From: Tieghemiomyces parasiticus
Taxonomy: Eukaryota > Kickxellomycota > Dimargaritomycetes > Dimargaritales > Dimargaritaceae
Direction: 5' to 3'
Assembly: GCA_027575765.1 (NCBI GenBank)
Contig: JANBPT010000279.1
Span: forward strand, 1-48,375
DNA: 48,375 nucleotides
The position numbers and the translations under genes were made by a program. Shown here in pieces: positions 26,088 through 35,336 of the stretch; position 1 is the first letter of the stretch; each line of letters opens with the position of its first letter. The notes beneath the pieces are model-generated. The model was not told where the DNA came from. It was given only the letters and a program-made list of their open reading frames with translations, and did not search any database.

Positions 26088-27389
26088 CTAGGACGGAACG
26101 GGGACCAGTGAAGCTGGATTGTAGTAGTGGTTGTACTGCGCCTGAGGAGGATAGCCGCTGTGCTGCTGGGACGAGACGGGGGCCTGTGGAGCTGGATTGT
26201 AGTAGTGGTTGTACTGCGCCTGAGGAGGATAGCCGCCATGCTGCTGGGACGAGACGGGGGCCTGTGGAACTGGATTGTAGTAGTGGTTGTACCGCGCCTG
26301 AGGAGGATAGCCGCCATGCTGCTGGGACGAGACGGGGGCCTGTGGAGCTGGATTGTAGTAGTGGTTGTACCGCGCCTGAGGAGGATAGCCGCCATGCTGC
26401 TGGGTATAATAGATGTACGCTGAAGATGGTGGGGTAGTGGTCGGGGGTGGCGGATTGTTCTGGTAGTTTACTGCGGGCCAATAGGACGGGACGTCTGGAT
26501 TGGAGGGTGGATTATACGCCTGCGTGAGCAGCATTGGTTTCTCGGACTGGGATGAGGTCACCATGGACTGTGCGTTGGTATTTCTTGAGTCACTCACCCC
26601 AGCTTGCGTATCCCGGGACATCCCTTCGTTAGACCCTCCATTGCTGTTTGGCTCATTTCCCGGGCTGCAGAGATGTTTAGATTGATAATTGTTCAGCGAC
26701 TGTCCTGCAACCTTGAGGTACTTCATCATTTCCTCAGATGTGATGAAGAAGATTGGTTCACCATCTCCGACGCTGTCGGCAGGAGAAACCTTGAGGTAAT
26801 CCTTGAAATGAACCAGGATGAGTTGGATAAGCTCAATAGGCACAAGAGCGTCGTAGGTGTTATATACCTGACCGAACCACGCATCCTCATGACGTTTGGT
26901 GCGATAGTCCACTTCGGAGTACACGGCTTCGAGGGCGTAAATAACTTTTTTGGCATCGTAGGCGAAGGTACCCTGGTTGACTGGGTTGATTGGGTTGACT
27001 TCCTGGGCACTACTTTGCAATTGGCAGAATAAATCCTCCTGACTGATGACCAATACTCCGGACCCTGCCTGACTGACGGTCATTCGAGCCACGGCACTGT
27101 TATCCAGACCATTTATGTAGTTCATGACAAGGTCATCGATCGTTATAGGAGGGAGGCTGTTTCTAGCCACTCTGGGCTCGTCGTCATGGGTGGGCAGTCT
27201 CCCCGGAATAACCTCGGGGGTTGCGACAATGTTTTCCTCCTCACCTGTGAAGGCACTGATATGGGGACTGGGGTTAGAAAGCAGGTCGAGTCCGTTTGCC
27301 AGGCCAGGATTGTATATAGAGGGCAACGCAAAGGCTGCAGGGCTCTGGGCGAGCAGGGCCAGCAGGAGAATGGGGGCGGCGGTGCGCAT
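26088..27389 (-). CDS. Secreted protein with C-terminal Tyr/Pro/Gln-rich repeats, family unknown
   Basis: A single-exon gene of 433 residues starting at an ATG (27389-27387). The N-terminus is a clear signal peptide: MRT, then a hydrophobic stretch rich in Leu and Ala, with likely cleavage after Ala-Phe-Ala near residue 21. Residues 80-245 look globular, with alternating hydrophobic and charged segments and two Cys. Residues 245-327 are Ser/Asn/Pro-rich. Residues 328-433 are four copies of a 26-residue unit of the type QQHGGYPPQARYNHYYNP followed by APQAPVSS; the last copy has drifted. There is no membrane anchor at the C-terminus. The composition suggests an extracellular or wall-associated protein whose Tyr/Gln/Pro repeats could be cross-linked or adhesive, but this is inference. 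I do not recognise the globular part. Long frames on the opposite strand are by-products of the repeat. Confidence 0.85.
   Translation of the reverse strand: MRTAAPILLLALLAQSPAAFALPSIYNPGLANGLDLLSNPSPHISAFTGEEENIVATPEVIPGRLPTHDDEPRVARNSLPPITIDDLVMNYINGLDNSAVARMTVSQAGSGVLVISQEDLFCQLQSSAQEVNPINPVNQGTFAYDAKKVIYALEAVYSEVDYRTKRHEDAWFGQVYNTYDALVPIELIQLILVHFKDYLKVSPADSVGDGEPIFFITSEEMMKYLKVAGQSLNNYQSKHLCSPGNEPNSNGGSNEGMSRDTQAGVSDSRNTNAQSMVTSSQSEKPMLLTQAYNPPSNPDVPSYWPAVNYQNNPPPPTTTPPSSAYIYYTQQHGGYPPQARYNHYYNPAPQAPVSSQQHGGYPPQARYNHYYNPVPQAPVSSQQHGGYPPQAQYNHYYNPAPQAPVSSQQHSGYPPQAQYNHYYNPASLVPVPS
26091..26408 (-). repeat. Four 78-bp coding tandem repeats
   Basis: Four head-to-tail 78-bp units encode the 26-residue repeats of the secreted protein. 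Units are nearly identical, differing by Arg/Gln, Ala/Val and Gly/Ser swaps, which suggests recent expansion. The distal unit is the most diverged. Confidence 0.95.
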
Positions 27390-29561
27390 GTGGGATAACA
27401 GTCAGTCTTGTATGAGAAGGAAGGGAGGTGATTGCGTAAAGCAACGGAAGGTGGGAGAATAGTCGATGGAGATTGACGATAATTACACAGCAACTCAAGC
27501 GTGGAGTGCGGTACAAAACGGAGTGGTAAAGTTCGAGAGAAGAGGCAGGAGGGGTTGACGGCTGTGGAAAAGACAACTGGGGTGCGGGATTATAGAGAGC
27601 GACATACGGGTCTCTTTAAATAGATGAGGCAAAGAACGCAGATGGGGGGAGGGGTCTCCGTGACCCGCTGGTTGAGTCGAGAAGAAGCCGCTGTAATTAG
27701 TTTGAAGAGGACATAGGGCCCGGTCCTTTACCTTTAAGACTACAGACTTGGCGCTGGTCGTCACGCGTACTAAACTGTACCGGCGGCCTCGCGGAGCTGA
27801 TTGGTGGGACCCGTACCCCCGTATGTGACCATCACTCCCTCGTCGATGATGGCGTTGGTGAAAAGTTTCCGTAGCGCTGGTGTTACGCTTACGACAGGGG
27901 GATGGAAAGGGAGGACCCGCGCCGTGCGGGGCCGGGAAGAGGTGGCCAATAATGGTAGTCCCTCGATAAAAGCTGTCAGCCGGTAAACAGGCCGACATCA
28001 GGGGCGCTCTAATTGGTGTCCTCGACGGTAAACCACCATTTCCGCAGCGGCTTTGCTACCTTCGTAAAAACACATTTAAAAGAAACTACCCTGGGAAGAG
28101 CCATTGACAACTAAAGTCACTCTGGTGACCCTTGCACTTGCCTCCCTTGGGGAGTCGAGGATATAAGTTGATGCCTCTGTGATTATGATCGTGATTATCA
28201 ATGCCATGTGGCAAAAGTGTGCGAGCTGTCGACACGAAAGGCGCCTTAGCCTTCTCCGCCACTATAACGGCAGATGGAAACCCTTTCGTTGTCAGACCGG
28301 GCCCACAGTGCGCTATTATTAGAACTCCAGCGGAGGCGCGGGGCCCGGCCATTGTCTCGGCAGATACAGCTTTACCAACCCCTTAGCAAGGAGGGGGCCG
28401 TTGGTAGACCTGGGCCGGAGGATGGGGTTCTAGAATGAGAGAGAGAGAGATTATGACCAAAGCTACACCCGTCCGCAGACGACTCAGGCAACCCCTAGCC
28501 TTTAGCTGTACAACTCAGCCAACTCAACTCGTAATCCGTCAGTTGTACATGCCTATTGGCTTGCATACCCAGGGTGGAAACTAGCGACTTTTTGTTGGGA
28601 AGGGCCTGAGTGCCGCACAAGCATTACCAGAAATGACTGCCGACGTATCCTAGCCTTCTGTGGCGAAGAAGTTGCACCAGGCTGGCGACCACAAGGGCGT
28701 ACACAGAGCCACCCACAACCTTCGGCTCAACTGCTACGTACCACCCCAGCCCCTTTCTATTTTCTCTCGAGCTACCGTGGGTGAGCGAGCCGAGTTGGAC
28801 TCCCTAGCACCATTCCATAGAGAAAAAAGAAAAGAGAGGCTACATCGAAAGTTCCACCCTGGTCTAACAACAAAAGAGAAAATGACAACCTTCTGTGTCA
28901 CAATAGTGGTGATGGTTATCGTTTTCGTAGCCCATGCTGTTCTGTGCATTATACATCACCATTTCTGCAAGTTTTAGGTTAAGGGGCAATGTATTGATCT
29001 CGTCCGTGGTTAGCAAACGTGATAGTGACAGCAACCCATGTGGTGACGAATATAGTGATAAAACGCATCGCCTCATGCCAAGGGAGGCGACGTGGTGGAT
29101 GAGTTGGGAGTGACTAGCCCCAGTCGCCATCAATTCACCCACTAACTACGCGCCCACTGCGACGCGGCAGACCGCGGACTGAAATCCGATCGATTGCGGG
29201 CTCCAGTTGTTGACCGTTTCATCGGACGCGCCGCACTACTTTGCACCCACCGTTCTCACCACCGCGTTACCGTTCAACTTTGGAGTTGTAAGGTTAAACC
29301 AGGTTCTGGCGCTCCTCCGCTGACTGTGTGGCCCTAGGACTTCCTTGGGTCGTATATCACCCATGGCGCCGTCTGCCTTATTAATTATTCTCTTCGCCGG
29401 CGACTTGTTCTCACAGACCCTTCTACTCTTGTCACCTATCATGATTTAACCCTCTCCCGGCTCGTTTAAACTCCGCCCTGGAACGACCCGCGTATCCCTG
29501 TGTTTGCATTGCCACCCTCCTCGCCTCTCTTCAGTTCGGCGGCCTTTTTCTCATTCGCTCC
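27390..29561. other. Intergenic region between secreted gene and SDR pseudogene
   Basis: No gene is supported. The part next to 27389 should hold the promoter and leader of the minus-strand gene. A GA-repeat lies at about 28436-28451. The frame at 28660-28977 (plus, 105 codons) opens at GTG; from its first ATG only about 31 codons remain, with one hydrophobic stretch, so I do not call it. Confidence 0.55.
27615..27622 (-). promoter_or_regulatory. Candidate TATA box for the secreted repeat gene
   Basis: TATTTAAA on the minus strand lies about 225 bp upstream of the ATG at 27389. Position and sequence are compatible with a TATA element, but nothing else supports it. Confidence 0.3.
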
Positions 29562-30737
29562 ATGGGCTTCCAACTTGCCGATGTGCCGAACCTTACCGGT
29601 CGGGTTATCCTGGTCACTGGTGACGCACGTGGACTGGGGTATAATATGTCATTGGAATTGACACGTTAGAAGGCCCACGTCTTTATCTCAGCACGCACGG
29701 CAGAGAAAGGCAAAGACGCGGTGAAGGCTATCCACGAGGCCACCGGTAGTAATCAGGTTGAGTACTTACTAATTGATTTGGGCAGCCGATGGACAGTGTA
29801 TGGTGCCAGTCAGACCTTCCTCCCATGTAACTTGCCTCTACACGTGCTGTAAGTGTTTTCAGCAGACGTGGTTTGGGTGGGTTCATTTTCCCAGGAGTGT
29901 GACAGGCCAATCTTCCCTGCTTGTGCAAAACCTAATTTGCATTTTCAAACTGGAGCTGTGTCCGCCTCACAAGTGACTAGTCACCTCACTCGGGGGGGGA
30001 GGGAGTTAAATTTTGTGACCTAATTATATTCGTCTCTCTTTGTTCACCGTGTGCCCTCCCTCTCTCGCCTAGGATTAATAATGCAGCCCAGATGGTCACT
30101 AAATACATCACGGGCGAGGACGGAGTCGAGCAGCGGTTTGGGGTGAACGTGGTGGAGCCATTACTACCTCACCGAGAAACTTTTACCCAGACTGGTCGTC
30201 ACACCGGGGGCTCGTATTGTCAATCTGGGGAGCAGAAGTATGCGGTTCACCTACCTGGCAGGTATCCGTTTCGACGGGCTGAACAGCCTCATCGGCTACG
30301 ATGGGTTCAAAGCCTATGGTCAGTTTAAACTGGTTGTTTTCCTGGCCACTCAATTGCTGACCGACCAGATCGGCGAGCAGCACGGTGTGCTGGTCAACAC
30401 CATACACCCCGGGTTCATTGAGAACCACCGTGACAACCACGAGGACCGGGACTTCAGCTACCTGATGCAAAAGTTTTTAAATGTGGCCTATTACTTTGCC
30501 GACAAGGTGAATAACGGAATCCTGGCCACCGTGTACGTGACTACTGCCCCAGAGGTTATCGCGAAACCGTATCGCGGATTCTACTTCCAAAATACCGACC
30601 AGGCTTCCAGGTGCCCGTGCTTGTGGTTTGCCAAGGATTTTGATCACTTGACCCCGCGCTTGGACCAGTACCTTAAAGATACACTTTTTGAGAAGACTGT
30701 GGCGCGGGACGCTGAACTCAATGCAGTGTTTGCATAG
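29562..30737 (+). pseudogene. Short-chain dehydrogenase/reductase (retinol dehydrogenase-like), broken
   Basis: This gene encoded an NAD(P)-dependent SDR of about 317 residues, similar to the fungal and animal retinol-dehydrogenase-like class. Exon 1 (29562-29848) has the Rossmann motif VTGDARGLG (TGxxxGxG) and the later acidic LIDLGS turn. The intron is 29849-30072, with donor GTAAGT and a pyrimidine-rich tract before the acceptor AG. Exon 2 resumes as INNAAQM (normally NNAG) and carries the catalytic Ser (30231-30233, VNLGS) and YxxxK (Tyr 30315-30317, Lys 30327-30329). It is broken twice: a TAG at 29667-29669 (codon 36), where the family has a basic or Gly residue, and one extra base within about 30146-30156 that shifts the frame before SHYYLTEKLLPRL. 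All other parts read through and splice cleanly, so this is a young pseudogene or two sequence errors. Substrate cannot be predicted. Confidence 0.87.
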
Positions 30738-33700
30738 TTCATCACAGGACAGGTATCTCTCTGATAGATTTACGAGTATTTTGCATTCTAGTTTTAATAT
30801 AGACATAAAATAAGCCTTATCACGATGGGGGATGCAATGGATGAAACGGTAAGTTGGGGCTATCGTGGATCCGTTCCTTGAGGGACAATCTCTCAGAACT
30901 TGGTATGGCCTTACGATTACTAGACCCTCTGAGGACGCTGAGCTCCACGCAGGCACTTGGGGACGTTGGTGGTCCGCCCGCGACTGCCGACAACATTCTG
31001 GCGGCAGTGGTCAATGCCTGGATACTGCCGAGGTTTGGGCTCCGTATGCTTAAGCCTCCCCTCTGCCTTAAGCGAAAACCTTGGTCACCAGTCTTGGTGG
31101 ATCGCTTTTGGGCGGAGGATATCAGGTCGTGGATTATGGTGGGCAGTGACAAGCGTGCCGGAAGATAGAGAGGGTCGACGTGCGAAATGGGACTCAGAGA
31201 GAACTAACACCCTATCACCCGGACCAGTTGCGTTATCGGCACCGTGGAGGCCCGACGGCCTTGTACCTCATAAGCAGGGAGACACGAAGGGACGCTACGG
31301 AGCGACGATTGGCCCTGATGGAGCCATGGCCCACAGACGGGCGGCCACTTGCAACGGTGTGCAACGGACGGGGGTGCTGGTGGGCGTCCATAGTTTTAAC
31401 AAGGTATTGCCTCGGCACGCCATCATCTGCGCCTATCACGCACTAGTGCTCTCCCCCCCCCCCCGGCCGAATCCACAGCGCCGTTCCTCTCGCTTTCAGC
31501 CGTAGCACTTCACCTGCTGACCCGCCGTTCTCGGTTCCCTGGCCTCTCCACTGGTTCCTTATTCTAACGGGTCGGTTGGTCCATGTGACCTCGCGATAAC
31601 ACTGGCAGTGCTGGGACCACGGCGATCAGCCATTGTCCTGTAGTGTCGCCCACCTCCTGTCCCTCCCCGAGTCACTCGGTTAAATTGGTATCCACTCCCT
31701 GAGTCACTATCGCCCACGGATCGTCCAAGTGTGCGTGGCACCAGTGACTCCCCCGTCAGACACGGGGGCGGTCGTCAGGGCGGTGGATACGGCTTTCATA
31801 GGCGCTGGCTGTTGGCCAGGCGGTCGAACCAGCACACTGAAACGCCGCTGCGGCAGCCTTGCTCCAAAAGCGGGAGATTGACCAGCCCGGTCGAGGCAAA
31901 CTGCACCATAACATTGAACATCAGCACCTGGCGGGTTAGACGCCCCGTCGCTTCTGCCACCCTGGCTGGGAGCTGCAAGTGGCCTGCACCACCAATACCC
32001 AGCGGAGTGGTCACAAGTGGCTGTTCCTTAGCACGGCCGAGCCGCGGTGTGGCCCTATTCATCAGGGCCCAGGGCCTCACTCACCCCTGCCCAGGGGCGA
32101 TATTACGGCCACATACCTCCAGCCGCCGTGGTGAGGAGCAGTGGACCTAGCACCCTCTACAGGCACGTCAATGGATACCTTTTAGGAGAGCGCGCCATCG
32201 ATGGCCAAGAATGTACGTTATCGGGCTGCAGCGGGCATGGCCGCTGAACCGACGGAAAAGGACCATGCCCCGCGGCCCCTGGGTGCGGCTCTCGTTCACT
32301 GCATGCTGAACGGTGGCGCCGGGGGAAGAGGGGGGAGGGCGGACGGACTGGTCACCAGGGGGCATCGCGTGTTCCTGTTATCAGGGCTGTCATCCCGGCG
32401 CGGCCATCTGCCGTCTATCGTGGAGGTGACCAGCTCAAGGCACAAGGGTGTTGGTGCGTGTCGCTTCATCCACCAAGCCCAACTACAGCCTATCGTGGAG
32501 ATGATCGACCTAAGGCGCAAGGGCGTCGGTGCGTGTCCCTTCATCCGTCAAGCCCATCGTCCGCGCTATCTACCAGTGCCTCCCCTAATCGCTCGCCCAC
32601 TGGCAACCCTCAGGACAGAATGGAAGTAGGCGGATGGGTGCTGAACTAGAACACCCCTGCACGGTGCTTATCGGCCCGTTCCCGGAGCCAGTACAAGTCT
32701 CTGATGGCCTGCACTCCGAGCGTTGGCCAGATGGCGCGACGGTCTAATGCCGATTAGTCCACATACACAGCGGCCCTCCTGGCCTCCGCCCACTGAAATC
32801 GAGGGGTCGGAGCGCCCTCAACGACCTGCCATGCACTGATGTCACCCCCCAGATATATATATAACCCTGGTTGGGAAAGCGCGGCCTCCCAGAGCGAAGG
32901 GGTTGCCTCATATTTCACCCCCCCCGGTCGTGGCATCCACCGCGGCCAAAAAGGAAAAGGCGGTGCTGGATCTCGCCAGTCCAACCTGCTGCGGCGAATT
33001 GGCCATCGTAATGCCGCATTAGGGTTGGGCAGCCGTGAGCCGCTTGACCTGACCCACTTCCCCTTCACACTGCTGCGCTTCGGCACCTGCTAGTTTCCAT
33101 CTGCCATGGCAAGTCGGCCCTTGTGCTATAGGACGCATAGTTTTGCCGAACAGTGGTTGTATGCATGGCTTCGGTCACCTCCAGGCGGATCCATTCATAC
33201 CAATCCACCGGCCATTTCCACACGCAGACACTGGCGGGCGCGTACCTTATCCTGGCTTGCCCGCCACCACCGCTATATAACCTCGACGCCCGCCCGCCTC
33301 CTTGTGCCTGTGAGCTTGCCCACCTCTTCACTTGATTTTGATGTATGCGGATGATGCGCGGCAACTCGCTCATGCGCATCATTGCCCTCTCTCCCATTAT
33401 CGCGTTCAATCTTTGGCCGAGCAGCGCACGCCATTTCACCGAGAACACGCGCACACGACCCCTCATAAGCAAGCCATCCCGTGCTCTTTTTATTGCCCGT
33501 CGGCCACCCATCCTACCTCCATTGGCAGGCTCCTCTCTTCATCCTTTTCTTTTCTGGTCGACTCCTTAACCTGGCTTTTAATCTTGCATCGAATTTTCCC
33601 TTCCCTGTTATCCCTCCCCACCCTGCCGCTCCCTCGCCACCACGCATAGAAGGTTAGTGTGCCTGCTGAATCCAGGGCTGGTAGCGCTCGCTGGGGCCCT

Positions 33701-34300
33701 TTTCCGAAGTTTACCAAAAGGGGACAGCGAACGCTCCGCACATCACCTGGCTCTCGACGCTATCGCGGCCGCTGCATTTCAGTTTCTGGACATTCCTCTC
33801 CACGAGTGGGTTGCCTGTCCCAACCCGGTCTGATTGCCATCGTCTGCTTACCTTCCATCGGACTGGACTTTGCCAACGTAGTGGAGTGTGGGACCACCGC
33901 CGCATCAGGCCCGTCCCCATTCGCCTTCATTTTGGGTCTCATAATTCCCGCTTTGTGTGTTGTTTCTCTATGTTACGCCACTGGCCAAGGACCACACTCA
34001 CTGCTCAACAAGCCTCTCCCACTCCAACGGTGTCTACTTTGCCTCCACCAACCGCCGGGTGGTTTCCTGCCACTCCCAGAATCGCCTTAGCCTATCGAAC
34101 AAGCTACCTTGGTCACTCCACCCGTTTGACTCCAAGGTACGTCCGCTGAATCCACACATTCCACCTGCTGACCTTGCGTTATGCGTCCCGGCGCCGATGC
34201 GCCACGGTCACCACACTCTCTGACGCTTGACTGGCCTCGTCTTTCTCCTTTAGTTGCGGCGACGTAGAGTGCCATTACCGCTTGACTTGACCCAAGTCAG
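30738..34300. other. GC-rich region of broken reading frames
   Basis: Several short frames here look more protein-like than those left of 26 kb, but no complete gene and no family could be recognised. Examples are plus 30950-31165 (containing VVNAWILPRFGLRMLKPP), plus 31180-31443, minus 31800-32000 (containing GRLTRQVLMFNVMVQFAST), minus 32640-32935 (containing GLYIYLGGDISAWQVVEGAP, then a stop, then RRAIWPTLGVQAIRDLYWLR), and plus 33745-33830 (containing FQFLDIPLHEWVACP). Adjacent pieces lie in different frames with stops between them. They may be decayed genes, exons of intron-rich genes, or chance frames in GC-rich DNA. A C12 run sits at 31453-31464. Confidence 0.4.
32416..32565. repeat. 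75-bp tandem duplication
   Basis: Two adjacent copies of a 75-bp unit (32416-32490 and 32491-32565) begin TATCGTGGAG and share the core GGGTGTTGGTGCGTGTC / GGGCGTCGGTGCGTGTC. The unit is a multiple of three, and the plus strand stays open through both copies in more than one frame. One of these frames repeats a 25-residue pattern with RxKGVGAC. Whether it is coding is unclear. Confidence 0.85.
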
Positions 34301-35336
34301 TAATATATATATATATATATATACTACTCGGGTCCTGTGGTTCTTCTCTCCACGAGGCCCCCGCACGACACCCTAACTTTTAGACCCGCACAAACCTTAC
34401 CTCTACCGACCCCACTCGCACATGTACTAGCTCCCTCTTCCCGGCCATCCAGTGCCGCCTCCCCCACTCGCCCTTTGTTTTCCCATATTTCTAAAGCCCG
34501 CTACCAATCTGTACCTATGCCCTTTTATTCACCTTACTTCCCCTCAGCCATTTGCAAGCCACAAACGAGTCCCTTTGCCTACCTCGGTACGAAACTGCTT
34601 AACCTAGCCTTTTAAATACTCTACACCCGTCTTGTATCTCTGTAACTCCGCATACCCTTCCGTATTAGCCACCTCCACATTTCCCACTCTCTATTGTTAT
34701 TGTTATTTTCTTACCTATGCCAATGTCCCAAGCCATCTCCATTGCCTTGCGCTACCGAACCTGACGCTGTCTGCCTCTCATTATTCTAGCACTCGGAATT
34801 GAGAGCACCTTCTCCCTCCTGCTTCTTTGTGCAACCGGACATTTACCCTCCCCGCCAGTCGACGCTAGGCATTTCTGTACTGTAGTTGTAGTTGTACCCA
34901 CATTTCTTATTCTGTGCCCTCGCCTTAGCCACCTTCTGTATCGCTTTACCGTCCTCAGCACCAACGACTTAACCTTAACTCCCTTGAATTTTGGTCGCCA
35001 TATCTTCGTGGTCGCTTCTTAACCTGGGCCGTGTACTCTCTCATTCTATTGCAACGCCATTGGACGCCGGTCGGACTTTATACTATTCTACCTTTACATT
35101 CACTTATTCCGTCCGATCGCCTCGTCTCTGCGTCTTGCTCGCCTATTATCCCTTTACTCTCGCAGTCTGTCACCCCGTCTTGCCGTGTGCCCCCCGATCC
35201 TCTAAGCTCACCGCCGTATTCGTGCCTCCGCCCATCCGGGCCACTGCCCGCCCCCTCCTCCTCCAGCGTCTGGTATCGTGGCCCTGATTTTACCAAGCTC
35301 GACTAGTCCATTCTCCACGCCCCTCTGCTGCCTGCC
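34301..35336. other. Pyrimidine-rich upstream region of ATG13
   Basis: About 1 kb that is C/T-rich on the plus strand lies directly upstream of the ATG13 start codon. It opens with the AT microsatellite at 34302. No gene is supported on either strand. It should contain the promoter and 5' leader of ATG13. Pyrimidine-rich upstream tracts are common in fungal housekeeping promoters, but I cannot place a TATA box or start site with confidence. Confidence 0.5.
34302..34323. repeat. (AT)n microsatellite
   Basis: About 22 bp of alternating A and T lie in intergenic DNA about 1 kb upstream of ATG13. Confidence 0.95.

Noticed and set aside
25862..26481. Long open frames on both strands across 25.9-26.5 kb with Cys/Ser or Leu/Ser repeats
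   Set aside because: They are alternative frames of the 78-bp coding repeats of the minus-strand secreted gene; only that frame has a signal peptide and sensible composition.
28660..28977. 105-codon plus frame ending in a hydrophobic segment
   Set aside because: Opens at GTG; from the first ATG only about 31 codons remain.
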